This document shows positions 39,701 through 50,946 of a DNA stretch of 64,000 bases, in pieces; position 1 is the stretch's first letter, and every line of letters begins with the position of its first letter. The translations under genes were made by a program, and so were the position numbers. The notes beneath the pieces are model-generated. The model did not search any database. It was not told the origin of the DNA and saw only the letters and a program-made list of their open reading frames with translations. This DNA comes from Pseudomonas sp. TH31 (GTDB lineage: Bacteria; Pseudomonadota; Gammaproteobacteria; Pseudomonadales; Pseudomonadaceae). The stretch covers positions 186,001 to 250,000 of the forward strand of contig NZ_JAEKEZ010000033.1 of assembly GCF_016650815.1 (NCBI RefSeq), written 5' to 3'.

Positions 39701-40918
39701 ATGTCTTCTGTCGAATCGACTGCTGCCGTAGAAAAGGGCTTTGCGCACACCGGTGCGCATCTGGTGCGTGACGTCAGCCTGCCGGTACTGGTGTTGCACC
39801 GTGAGGCGCTGGAACACAACATTCGCTGGATGCAGGCGTTTGTCAGCAACAGCGGCGCGGAACTGGCGCCCCATGGCAAAACCAGCATGACCCCGGCGCT
39901 GTTTCGCCGCCAACTGGACGCCGGCGCCTGGGGCATCACTCTGGCCAGCGCGACCCAGACCCGTGCCGGTTACGCCCATGGCGTGCGTCGGGTGTTGATG
40001 GCCAACCAACTGGTAGGCACGCCGAACATGGCGTTGATCGCTGACTTGCTGGCAGACCCGACTTTCGAATTCCATTGCATGGTCGATCATCCGGATAACG
40101 TCGCTGACCTTGGCGCGTACTTCGCCTCGCGCGGTGTGCGGTTGAACGTGATGATTGAATACGGCGTGGTCGGCGGTCGCTGCGGTTGCCGCAGTGAGCT
40201 GGAAGTAATCGAACTGGCCAAAGCCATCGCGGCGCAACCGGCGTTGGCGCTGACCGGTATCGAAGGTTACGAAGGGGTGATTCACGGCGATCACGCGGTC
40301 AGCGGTATCCGTGAATTTGCGGCTTCCCTGGTGCGTCTGGCGGTGCAGTTGCAGGACAGCGGAGCATTCGCGATTCCCAAGCCGATCATCACCGCGTCGG
40401 GCTCGGCCTGGTACGACCTGATCGCCGAATCCTTCGAAGCCCAGAACGCCAGCGGGCGCTTTCTCAGCGTGCTGCGCCCCGGCAGTTACGTGGCCCACGA
40501 CCACGGCATCTATAAAGAGGCGCAGTGCTGCGTACTCGACCGTCGCAGCGATCTGCATGAAGGCCTGCGTCCGGCGCTGGAAATCTGGGCGCATGTTCAG
40601 TCGATGCCGGAACCGGGCTTTGCAGTGATCGCCCTCGGTAAGCGCGACGTGGCGTATGACGCCGGCTTGCCGGTGCCGTTGTTGCGTTACAAGGCCGGCG
40701 TGCTGCCGGCGGTGGGTGACGATGTGAGCGCCTGCAAGGTGACGGCGGTGATGGACCAGCATGCGTTCATGACCGTGGCGCCGGGGGTTGAGCTGCGGGT
40801 CGGGGACATCATTTCGTTTGGTACTTCGCATCCGTGCCTGACGTTCGATAAGTGGCGCACCGGGTGTCTGGTGGATGAGCAGTTGCAGGTGATTGAAACC
40901 ATGGAAACCTGTTTCTAA
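39701..40918 (+). CDS. PLP-dependent D-amino acid deaminase/dehydratase (DSD1 family; possible D-glucosaminate dehydratase)
   Basis: A protein of 405 residues, start MSSVESTAAVEKGF behind AAGGAG. N-terminal alanine-racemase-like TIM barrel with the PLP lysine at residue 60 (APHGKTSM), and a C-terminal D-serine-dehydratase-like domain whose His-Cys pair (FGTSHPCLTFDKW) binds a divalent metal. Family members remove ammonia from D-serine or D-threonine. To my knowledge P. fluorescens is also the source of a PLP- and Mn2+-dependent D-glucosaminate dehydratase that yields 2-keto-3-deoxygluconate. The KDG kinase gene next to it favours that substrate. The specificity is inferred from context only. 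Confidence 0.85.
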   Translation: MSSVESTAAVEKGFAHTGAHLVRDVSLPVLVLHREALEHNIRWMQAFVSNSGAELAPHGKTSMTPALFRRQLDAGAWGITLASATQTRAGYAHGVRRVLMANQLVGTPNMALIADLLADPTFEFHCMVDHPDNVADLGAYFASRGVRLNVMIEYGVVGGRCGCRSELEVIELAKAIAAQPALALTGIEGYEGVIHGDHAVSGIREFAASLVRLAVQLQDSGAFAIPKPIITASGSAWYDLIAESFEAQNASGRFLSVLRPGSYVAHDHGIYKEAQCCVLDRRSDLHEGLRPALEIWAHVQSMPEPGFAVIALGKRDVAYDAGLPVPLLRYKAGVLPAVGDDVSACKVTAVMDQHAFMTVAPGVELRVGDIISFGTSHPCLTFDKWRTGCLVDEQLQVIETMETCF

Positions 40919-40938
40919 GGCCTGAAACCGAGGTGTGG

Positions 40939-41033
40939 CCTTCGCGGGCAAGCCTTGCTCCTACAGGTTTTGTGGTTGTCACCGGATAGGGGCTCGACAC
41001 AAAACCTGTAGGAGCAAGGCTTGCCCGCGAAGA
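40939..41033. repeat. REPIN between dehydratase and kdgK
   Basis: CCTTCGCGGGCAAGCCTTGC from 40939 and GCAAGGCTTGCCCGCGAAG ending at 41032. The stems extend inward (ACAGGTTTTGT with ACAAAACCTGT), so one hairpin could span about 35 paired bases. It lies 21 bases after one stop and 42 before the next start. Confidence 0.9.
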
Positions 41034-41075
41034 CACCCTCCCAGACCACATCGCAACACCAGAGACCCCACACTC

Positions 41076-42010
41076 ATGAACACCATCAACACCCTGGGCC
41101 CCAACACCCCGCGCATCGCCCTGATCGGCGAGTGCATGATCGAGTTGCAGCAGCGGGCCGACGGCAGCCTGCAACAAAGCTTCGGCGGCGATACCCTGAA
41201 CACGGCGGTCTACCTGTCCCGGGAACTGGGCGAAGGTGGCACGGTGGATTACGTCACCGCCCTGGGCGATGACAGTTTCAGCGATGCCATGTGCAGGAGT
41301 TGGGCGTCCGAGAACATCGGCCTGGACAGGGTCCAGCGCTTGCCCGGCCGTTTACCTGGCTTGTATTGCATCCAGACTGACGCTGCCGGCGAGCGCCGCT
41401 TCCTTTACTGGCGCAACGAAGCCGCTGTCCGTAGCTGTTTCACCACCCCGGCGGCGGAACCGATTCTGGCGGCGTTGCCGGACTACGACGTGCTGTATTT
41501 CAGCGGCATCACCCTGGCGGTGCTCGGCGAGCAGGGCCGGCAGAAGTTACTGGAAACCCTGATCGAGGCGCGGCAGCGGGATGCGCGAATCGTCTTCGAC
41601 AACAACTACCGACCACGGCTGTGGGCTTCGCTTGAGGAGGCGCGTGCGGCCTATCGCAGTGTTTTGCCTTACGTCGACCTGGCATTGCTGACCGTCGATG
41701 ACGAACAGGCGCTGTTTCATTTTTCCGATAGCGATGCGGTGTTTGACGCGTACGAGTTGATCGGCACGCCGGAAGTGGTGCTCAAGCGCGGCGCCGAGGC
41801 TTGCCTGATTCGCTGTGGCGGCGAGTCGTTCGAAGTGCCGGCGCAGAAGGTCGAGCGCGTGGTGGACACCACGGCGGCGGGGGATTCGTTCAGTGCGGCG
41901 TATCTGGCCAGTCGGCTCAAGGGGGCAGCCCGGTGGAGGCCGCCGAGGCGGGGCATCGGTTGGCGAGCCAGGTCATTCAAGTTCCGGGAGCACTGATCCC
42001 CAAATCTTGA
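41076..42010 (+). CDS. kdgK: 2-dehydro-3-deoxygluconate kinase KdgK (frameshift near 3' end)
   Basis: PfkB-family kinase that makes KDPG from KDG for Entner-Doudoroff cleavage. Restored length is 311 residues, start MNTINTLGPNTPRIALIGEC. Close KdgK features: IGECMIELQQ, FGGDTLNTAVY, VTALGDDSFSDAM, RLPGLYCIQTD, and RRFLYWRNEAAVR, which match the E. coli enzyme block by block. The catalytic PfkB motif is DTTAAGDSFSAAY. The frame breaks at 41931-41935, where five G replace six. The restored end reads LKGGSPVEAAEAGHRLASQ through to IPKS*. Confidence 0.9.
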
Positions 42011-42023
42011 AATACCATCCCAA

Positions 42024-42126
42024 TGTAGGAGCTGCCGAAGGCTGCGATCTTTTGATTTTGATTTTGATTTTCAAGATCAAGATCAAGATCAAGATCAAAA
42101 GATCGCAGCCTTCGGCAGCTCCTACA
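42024..42126. repeat. GATCGCAGCC-family repeat with hexamer-filled centre
   Basis: Arms TGTAGGAGCTGCCGAAGGCT (from 42024) and its inverse ending at 42126 enclose (GATTTT)x3 followed by (CAAGAT)x4, which are themselves partly complementary. The whole element could form one hairpin of about 50 paired bases. It lies between convergent kdgK and ppiC. Confidence 0.9.
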
Positions 42127-42142
42127 GGTCGATCATTACCGA

Positions 42143-42418
42143 TCAATCCCGATAAAACACCTGCACCAGGTGATACCCGAACTTGCTCTTGATCGGCCCA
42201 TGCACCACCCGCAGCGGTTTTTTGAAGATCACCGCGTCAATCACCCCAACCATCTGTCCCGGCCGCACTTCGCCCAAATCGCCGCCGCGCTTGCCGGACG
42301 GGCAGGTGGAGTACTTTTTGGCCAGCACATCGAAGGCTTCGCCCTTGGCGATGCGTTGTTTGAGCTGCTCGGCTTCTTCCGAGGTTTTCACCAGAATATG
42401 GCGGGCTTGAGCTTTCAT
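42143..42418 (-). CDS. Parvulin-type peptidyl-prolyl isomerase (PpiC-like)
   Basis: A cytoplasmic parvulin of 91 residues, start MKAQARHILVKTSEEAEQL behind AAGG. The family motifs are ARHILVKT, GGDLGEVRPGQMV and the terminal FGYHLVQV. It has no signal peptide, as for E. coli PpiC. A second, 93-residue homologue is at 58179-58460; the two share the same plan but differ in charge. Confidence 0.92.
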   Translation of the reverse strand: MKAQARHILVKTSEEAEQLKQRIAKGEAFDVLAKKYSTCPSGKRGGDLGEVRPGQMVGVIDAVIFKKPLRVVHGPIKSKFGYHLVQVFYRD

Positions 42419-42472
42419 GAGGCAGGTACCTTGCAACGGTGATGACAGCGGGGCGCGGGATTATGCCTCAAC

Positions 42473-45009
42473 TCACTCCGGTTGGCCGATCATCGTGCGA
42501 ATCTTGTTGGCCAGCAGATCGATGGAAAACGGTTTGGCGACCATGTCCATGCCTTCCTCCAGGAAACCCTGGCGTTCGGCGGCTTTCTCCGCGTAACCGG
42601 TCATAAACAACACTTTGAGGTTCGGGCGATATTGACGGGCGATTTCCGCCAGTTGCCGGCCATTCATCCCCGGCAGGCCGACGTCGGTCACCAACAGGTC
42701 CACTCGCAAGTCGGACTCGAGCAAGGGCAGGGCAGCCCTGGCGTCTTCGGCTTCATGGGCGTGATAGCCCAGCTCATTGAGCAAGTCGAGTACCAGCATG
42801 CGCACCGCCGGATCGTCTTCCACCAGCACGACCGTTTCACCGGCAATCGCCGAGGGTGCGTCGCCAGTCACCGGCAGTAGCGTGTCTTGCGGCGCACCGA
42901 GGTGCAGCCGTGGCAAATACAGGCGCACGCAGGTCCCTTGGCCCGGCAGGCTGTCGAGGCTGACATGCCCGCCCGACTGCTGGGCAAAGCCGTAGATCAT
43001 CGACAACCCCAGGCCCGTGCCCTGGCCGATGGGTTTGGTGGTGAAGAATGGATCGAACGCCTTGGCCAGCACTGACGACGTCATGCCGGTGCCGTTGTCG
43101 CTGACGGCAATCATCATATAGTCCCCGGCCTTGACGGCTTCGAGCAGCGTGCTGTCGCTGCCGTCGAGGTAGACGTTGGCCGTTTCGATCAGCAACCGGC
43201 CGCCATCGGGCATCGCGTCCCTGGCGTTGATCACCAGGTTGAGCAGGGCGTTTTCCAGTTGGCTGACGTCAGTACTGACCGACCATACATCGTCGGCCAG
43301 TTGCAGCTTGAGCTCGATATGATCGCCCTTGGTGCGGCTGAGCAGGTCTTCGAGCGAATGAATCAACTCATTGGCGTTCAGCGGTTTGCGGTCCAGCGAC
43401 TGACGGCGGGAGAACGCCAGCAGGCGGTGCGTCAGGGCCGCTGCCCGGTTGGCGGAGGATACCGCCGCTTCGGTGAAACGGCCGATCTCGGCGGTGCGCC
43501 CATCGGCTATGTAGCGCTGCATCAGGTCGAGACTGCCGATAATTCCGGTGAGCATGTTGTTGAAGTCGTGGGCAATACCGCCGGTGAGCTGACCCACCGC
43601 TTCCATCTTTTGGGCATGGCGCAACGCATCTTCGGCCCGCTCGCGCTCGAACATCTCGTTTTGCAGGCGTTGATTGGCCTCGGCCAATTGTTGCGTACGG
43701 GCGATCACGCGCTCTTCGAGGGTTTCATTGAGGTTGCGCAGGGCTTCTTCGGTTTCTTTACGCTCGGTTTCATCGATCACGAAGATATAGAAACCGTTGA
43801 CCGCGCCGTCTGGGCCGTGTCGTGGCAAGTAATTCATCAGGGCATTGCGGATACTGCCGTCCCGGTGCGGGGTGTCGATACTGAACGAGCAGGGCCGGCC
43901 TGCCAGCGCCTCGGCAACGTAGTGGGCGCGCATGGAATAGTTCTCGTCACCGAGCACTTCATGGATGGTTTTGCCAAACAGCTCCTGAGGCGTCAGGCCA
44001 TACCAGTCGAGGTACGCGGCGTTGTTCAGGCGGAAGCGTTCCTCGCGGTCGACGTAGCTGATCAGGATCGGCATGGCGTTGATGATCAACTGCAGCTCGG
44101 TCTGGCTCTGGCGCAAGGCTTGTTCGGTGTGTTTGCGTTCAGTCAGGTCGAGGGCTGCGCCGAGAAAGCGCATCGGCCGACCGTGGTGGTCTTTGTAGCA
44201 ACGACCCGGGCAAACACCCAGCGCAACTGGCCGTCGGGTTGCAGCAAGCGATATTCCTCGGCGTACTCGGTGCCGTGGGTGATGCAATGCTTGATGCTGC
44301 GGGCAATCATCGCCCGGTCTTGCGGGTGGACGCCTTGCAGGTAATCGCTGATCGGCAACCGGGTGGCCATGGCCGGGTCGACACCGTGCAGTTGCGCGAA
44401 GTGGGCGTCGGCGATGAAGCGGTCTTCGCCTATGTCCCAGTCCCAGGTGCCGACCGCATCGGTCGCGGCCAGGGCCAGTTGCAGACGCTGTTCGGTTTCG
44501 TGCTGGGCCTTGAGGCTGGCGGCGGAGCGTTGTTCGAGTTCGAGGGCAATGCGCCGCCGTTCGTTGGTTTCGATGGCGGTCACCAGAATCCCGGCCACTT
44601 GAGCGCTTTCATCGCGGATCGGACTGTAGGTCAAGTCCAGCCAGAAGTCGGAGTCACGCCCGTCGCGCTGCAAGGTAAAGCGTTGTTCGCTGTAGGTCCG
44701 CACCTGGCCTTGCAGGACGGCGCTGTAGATCGGGTCGGTAAAGTCTTTTAATTCTGGCCAAGTCTGGTGCGCCGGCTGTCCGAAAGCATGAGGATGCTTG
44801 TTGCCCGCCAGCAGGGCGAAGCCGTCGTTGTAGATCTGCGTGAGCTGCGGGCCCCACAGCAAGAGCATGGGCATGGGCGAGTGAATCACGATGTCCACCG
44901 CGGTTCGCAAGCTCTGCGGCCAGGTACTGGCGGCGCCCAAAGGGCTGCGGCGCCAGTCCAGTCGGGCCATCAGGGCCTGGGCATCGCTGCCGGTCGGTGA
45001 TGCGTTCAT
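42473..45009 (-). CDS. Hybrid sensor histidine kinase with PAS domains and receiver (frameshifted)
   Basis: Restored length is 845 residues, start MNASPTGSDAQALMARLDWR behind AGGA. Order: N-terminal PAS/GAF-like sensor (to about 140), two PAS/PAC domains (for example HGVDPAMATRLPISDY, LDWYGLTPQELFGKTIHE), coiled coil (about 430-470), HisKA with GGIAHDFNNMLTGI, HATPase (NLVINARDAMPDGG, GTGLGLSMIYG) and a receiver domain with DVGLPGMNG. No membrane helices are seen, so it is probably cytoplasmic. The frame breaks at 44205-44210 (+ strand ACCCGGG for ACCCCGGG; correct reading FARGRCYKDHHGRP). It is divergent from the PilT-like ATPase. The stimulus is unknown; no response regulator is adjacent. 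Confidence 0.88.
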
Positions 45010-45140
45010 CAAGATGTCCTGCACGTAAGTCGGTGTGGCTGCGTCTACTATCCTTGCTAGGCGGTAGACGCTGGATGGCCCGATGCGTCACTGTCTCGGG
45101 TCACATCTGTTCATTGAATGCTTCGCGGGTGTTTTTTGCC

Positions 45141-46249
45141 ATGGAAATCGATGTGCTGTTGCGGCAACTGGCGAGCCAGGAGGGCTCCGATCTTTACCTG
45201 TCCACCGGCGCGCCACCCAGTGCTCGGTTCGACGGTGTGCTCAAATCCTTGTCTGATCAACGGTTCAAGCCGGGGAAATCGCCGCCATCGCCGCGTCCAT
45301 CATGGACGCCGAACAGCGATTGGAGTTCGAGCGAGAACTGGAAATGAACCTGGCCATCTCCCTGGCCGGGGTCGGACGTTTCCGGGTCAACATCTTCAAG
45401 CAACGCAATGACGTATCGATCGTTGCGCGCAACATCAAACTCGACATCCCGCGCTTCGAAGACCTCAACCTGCCGCCCGTGCTGCTCGACACCGTGATGC
45501 TCAAGCAAGGACTAATGCTGTTCGTCGGCGCGACCGACTCGGGCAAGTCCACGTCCCTGGCGGCTTTGATCGATTACCGCAACCGCCACAGCAGCGGCCA
45601 TATCATCACCATTGAAGACCCGGTGGAATATATCCATCGCCACAAGAAATCGATCATCAACCAGCGGGAAGTCGGCGTCGATACCCGCAGTTTTCATACG
45701 GCATTGAAAAATACCCTGCGCCAGGCACCTGATGTGGTGCTGATCGGCGAAATTCGCGACCGCGAAACCATGGAGCATGCCCTGACGTTTGCCGATACTG
45801 GCCATCTGGTGATCTCCACGTTGCATGCCCACAACGCCAACCAGGCGCTGGACCGCATTATCAATTTCTTCCCGCAGGAGCGCCGGGAGCAACTGCTGCA
45901 TGACCTGGCCAACAACCTCAAGGCCTTCGTTTCCCAGCGGCTGGTGCGCACTCGCGATGGTCAACGCCGGGCGGCGGTGGAAGTGATGCTGGGGACGCCG
46001 ACCATTGCCGACTTGATCCGGCGCAATGAGTTTGATGAGCTCAAGGGGATCATGGAAAAGTCGGTGGAACTGGGGATGCAGACGTTTGACGGGGCGCTTT
46101 ACGCGTTGGTTGTGGAGGGTGCGATTAGCGAAGACGAAGCATTGAAACATGCGGATTCGCTGAACAACTTGCGGCTGCGATTGAAGTTGCATGCCGATGC
46201 ATTACCGGGCCCACAGCCACCGTCCGGCGAATGGGGCCTCCTGGACTGA
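45141..46249 (+). CDS. PilT/PilU-type secretion-system ATPase (one-base frameshift)
   Basis: GspE-family hexameric ATPase of the retraction type, restored length 369 residues, start MEIDVLLRQLASQEGSDLYL. The features are LYLSTGAPPSARFDG, Walker A VGATDSGKSTS (Asp in place of the usual Gly), Asp box ITIEDPVEYIH, Walker B VVLIGEIRDRETMEHAL, His box HLVISTLHAHNA. The frame breaks at 45273-45276, where four G replace five; correct reading FKPGEIAAIAASIMDAEQRL. It resembles PilU more than PilT. No pilus genes are next to it; it is divergent from the hybrid kinase. Confidence 0.87.
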
Positions 46250-46297
46250 CACCGTTCCCCATCTGCATGGGGACCCATGGCCTGACACAAATCCCAA

Positions 46298-46385
46298 TGG
46301 AGCTGCCGCAGGCTGCGATCTTTTGATTTTGTTTTTGATTTTAAGAAGCAAGATCAAAAGATCGCAGCCTGCGGCAGCTCCTACG
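46298..46385. repeat. GATCGCAGCC-family inverted repeat with AT-rich centre
   Basis: GGAGCTGCCGCAGGCTGCGA (46299) and inverse ending TGCGGCAGCTCCTAC at 46384. The centre TTTTGATTTTGTTTTTGATT is related to that at 42024. It lies between convergent pilU-like and acetoacetyl-CoA synthetase genes. Confidence 0.88.
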
Positions 46386-46398
46386 GGGGGATTGTGTT

Positions 46399-48355
<1,957 letters not shown>

Positions 48356-48392
48356 GGTTTGCCTCTTCTTGTTGGCGAGTGCTGCGCACTCG

Positions 48393-48457
48393 ATCGCGGG
48401 CAAGCCTTGCTCCTACAGGTTCGGTGCGCTCTTGTAGAAGCAAGGCTTGCCCGCGAT
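48393..48457. repeat. REPIN between bdhA and acetoacetyl-CoA synthetase
   Basis: ATCGCGGGCAAGCCTTGCTC from 48393 and its inverse ending at 48457; 17-base centre. It sits inside an operon. Confidence 0.88.
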
Positions 48458-48483
48458 GAACGATAACGCGGTCTAGTGGCGGG

Positions 48484-49257
48484 TTACTGCGCCAACCACC
48501 CACCATCAATATTCCACGCTGCACCGCGCACCTGGCTGCCGGCCTCGCTGCACAAAAACAGCACCAGTTCACCCAGTTGCGGCGGCGTCACGAACTCAAG
48601 GGAAGGCTGCTTCTCGGCCAGCAAATCGTGTTGCGCCTGCTGCGGGTCGATCCCGGTGGCGGCGCGATCGTCGATCTGTTTCTGTACCAGCGGCGTCAGC
48701 ACCCAGCCCGGGCAGATAGCGTTGCAGGTCACTTGGGTCGTCGCGGTTTCCAGGCCAACGACCTTGGTCAACCCGATCACCCCGTGCTTGGCCGCCACGT
48801 AGGCGGCTTTGCCCACCGAACCAACCTGGCCGTGAACCGAGGCGATGTTGATGATCCGTCCCCAATTCCTGGCGCGCATGCGCGGCAGGCACAGGCGCGT
48901 GCTGTGGAATACCGACGACAGGTTGATCGCGATGATCGAATCCCAGCGCTCTACGGGAAAGTCTTCCACCGCCGCCACGTGCTGGATGCCGGCGTTGTTC
49001 ACCAGGATGTCGATGCCCCCGAACTCATGCTCGGCGTAGGCAATCATCTCGGCGATTTGCTCGGGGTTGCTCACATCGGCCGGGTGATGGCCAACCTTGC
49101 CGCCAAACTGTTGCACTTGGGCAATCACCTTGGACGCATCGCCGAATCCGTTGAGGACCACGTTGGCCCCAGCCTTGGCCAGGCTGAGGGCGATGCCCAG
49201 GCCGATGCCGCTGGTGGAGCCGGTGACTAATGCGGTTTTGCCTGTAAGAGTCGTCAT
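48484..49257 (-). CDS. bdhA: 3-hydroxybutyrate dehydrogenase
   Basis: NAD-dependent short-chain dehydrogenase that oxidises D-3-hydroxybutyrate to acetoacetate. The protein has 257 residues, start MTTLTGKTALVTGSTSGIG behind GAGG. TGSTSGIG is the nucleotide site, NNAGIQ the structural motif, and Ser-Tyr-Lys is seen in IASVHGQ...AAYVAAKHG. The AVED and GWVLTPLVQKQI residues are typical of this enzyme. It starts seven bases after the permease stop. The order permease-bdhA with an upstream sigma-54 activator is the same as in P. aeruginosa. Confidence 0.94.
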   Translation of the reverse strand: MTTLTGKTALVTGSTSGIGLGIALSLAKAGANVVLNGFGDASKVIAQVQQFGGKVGHHPADVSNPEQIAEMIAYAEHEFGGIDILVNNAGIQHVAAVEDFPVERWDSIIAINLSSVFHSTRLCLPRMRARNWGRIINIASVHGQVGSVGKAAYVAAKHGVIGLTKVVGLETATTQVTCNAICPGWVLTPLVQKQIDDRAATGIDPQQAQHDLLAEKQPSLEFVTPPQLGELVLFLCSEAGSQVRGAAWNIDGGWLAQ

Positions 49258-49264
49258 GAATGCC

Positions 49265-50656
49265 TCACACAATGCCAGTGGCGTAGAAAGTACCGATGAC
49301 CACGAAAACCGCCAGGGTCTTGATGATCGTAATACAGAAAATGTCTTTGTAGGCTTCGCGGTGCGTCAGGCCGGTCACTGCCAGCAAGGTAATCACCGCG
49401 CCGTTGTGCGGCAGGGTGTCCATGCCGCCACTCGCCATCGCGGCGACCCGGTGGAGCACTTCCAGCGGAATGTTGGCCGCGTGGGCCGCGCTGATAAATT
49501 GCTCCGACATCGCCGCCAAGGCGATGCTCATGCCGCCCGATGCGGATCCGGTGATGCCGGCCAGCAAGGTCACGGTAATGGCTTCGTTGACCAGCGGATT
49601 GGGGATGCTTTTCAGCCAGTCGGCCAGTACCAGGAAGCCCGGCAGCGAGGCGATCACCGCACCAAAGCCGTATTCCGAAGCGGTGTTCATCGCCGCCAGC
49701 AATGCGCCGCTGACCGCACTTTTACTGCCTTCGGCCAACTTGCTGCGAATCGCCTGGAAGCCGAACGCCAGCACCATGATGATGCCGATCAACAACGCGG
49801 CTTGAACGGCCCAGATCGCGGTGAGCTTAGCGATCTCGGTGGTCACCGGCGTAGCCATGCCCGGCAGCGCGAGTGTATGGGTCTTGCCGTACCACAGCGG
49901 AATCCAGTGGGTGAACAGCAGGTTCATGACGCCGACCATCAACAGCGGCGACAGCGCGATCCACGGGTTCGGCAGCTTGATATCTGCAGCAGTTTCCGGC
50001 TCGTTACGCAGTTCGGTGCCGTAGCCTTCGCCAGCCCGCAGGGCTTTGTTGCGTTGGCGCTGGAGGAACAGCATGCCGGTGCAGAACACGAAAATCGTCC
50101 CGATCAACCCCAGCCACGGCGCGGCCCAGGCAGTGGTGTTGAAGAAGGTGCTGGGGATGATGTTCTGGATTTGCGGAGTGCCGGGCAGGGCGTCCATGGT
50201 GAAGGAAAACGCGCCGAGGGCGATGGTCGCCGGGATCAGCCGTTTGGGGATGTCGCTCTGGCGGAACATCTCGGCTGCAAACGGATAAACCGCGAACACC
50301 ACCACAAACAGCGACACGCCACCGTAAGTCAGCAGGGCGCAGACCAACACGATCACCAGCATCGCCTGGCGGGTACCGAGCAAGCGAATGGCCGCCGCGA
50401 CGATTGAGCGCGAGAAACCCGACAGCTCAATCAACTTGCCGAACACCGCACCGAGCAGGAACACCGGGAAATACAGTTTGATGAAGCCGACCATTTTCTC
50501 CATGAACACCCCGGTGAACGTGGGGGCGACGGCGGAAGGATCGGTGAGCAGGACAGCGCCGAGGGCGGCAATCGGGGCAAAGAGGATAACGCTGTAGCCA
50601 CGGTAAGCAGCCAGCATCAGCAGCGCAAGGGCTGCCAAGGCAATGATCACACTCAT
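49265..50656 (-). CDS. GntP-family permease for 3-hydroxybutyrate
   Basis: Inner-membrane transporter of 463 residues with about 12-13 helices (start MSVIIALAALALLMLAAYRG). It has GntP/CitMHS features: FLLGAVFGKLIELSGFSRSI, YGGVSLFVVVFAVYPFA and the internal repeat GSASGGMSIALAA. It heads the operon permease-bdhA-acetoacetyl-CoA synthetase, so 3-hydroxybutyrate or acetoacetate is the likely solute. A -24/-12 promoter lies 60 bases upstream. Confidence 0.9.
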   Translation of the reverse strand: MSVIIALAALALLMLAAYRGYSVILFAPIAALGAVLLTDPSAVAPTFTGVFMEKMVGFIKLYFPVFLLGAVFGKLIELSGFSRSIVAAAIRLLGTRQAMLVIVLVCALLTYGGVSLFVVVFAVYPFAAEMFRQSDIPKRLIPATIALGAFSFTMDALPGTPQIQNIIPSTFFNTTAWAAPWLGLIGTIFVFCTGMLFLQRQRNKALRAGEGYGTELRNEPETAADIKLPNPWIALSPLLMVGVMNLLFTHWIPLWYGKTHTLALPGMATPVTTEIAKLTAIWAVQAALLIGIIMVLAFGFQAIRSKLAEGSKSAVSGALLAAMNTASEYGFGAVIASLPGFLVLADWLKSIPNPLVNEAITVTLLAGITGSASGGMSIALAAMSEQFISAAHAANIPLEVLHRVAAMASGGMDTLPHNGAVITLLAVTGLTHREAYKDIFCITIIKTLAVFVVIGTFYATGIV

Positions 50657-50715
50657 GGGTGTGTCTCCTGGAATTGTTATTTTTGTAGGGTGAATCTTTT
50701 GTGGGAGAGGGCTTT

Positions 50716-50732
50716 AGCGGGAATCGTGCCAG
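50716..50732 (-). promoter_or_regulatory. Sigma-54 promoter of the ketone-body operon
   Basis: On the minus strand, TGGCACGATTCCCGC (50731 to 50717) has the GG and GC doublets 10 bases apart and the -24 consensus TGGCAC. It ends 60 bases before the permease ATG. A sigma-54-dependent activator gene is immediately upstream. The region 50740-50820 is AT-rich and may hold the bending or enhancer DNA. Confidence 0.78.
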
Positions 50733-50830
50733 ATTATTAACTTATTGAAATATAAGGATATTGTTGTTTTTTAAAACGAGTTTGCTAATTTTTGTCTCTA
50801 TTTTGAGATTTTTGCTGATCTGGCGGACGC

Positions 50831-50914
50831 CTTCGCGGGCAAGCCTCGCTCCCACGGGTTCGTGTTGTTCGCGAGTGATCGCAAACCTGTAGGAGCGAGG
50901 CTTGCCCGCGAAGA
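50831..50914. repeat. REPIN between the sigma-54 activator and its target operon
   Basis: CTTCGCGGGCAAGCCTCGCT from 50831 and its inverse ending at about 50914; 32-base centre. It lies between the 3' end of the activator gene and the -24/-12 promoter. Confidence 0.88.
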
Positions 50915-50946
50915 GGTCCTGTCTACTAATAGAGATATGTATCTCT

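Noticed and set aside
42060..42100. Possible CRISPR or microsatellite
   Set aside because: The repeated units are six bases with no spacers and lie inside a REP-like hairpin, so this is a simple tandem repeat, not a CRISPR array.
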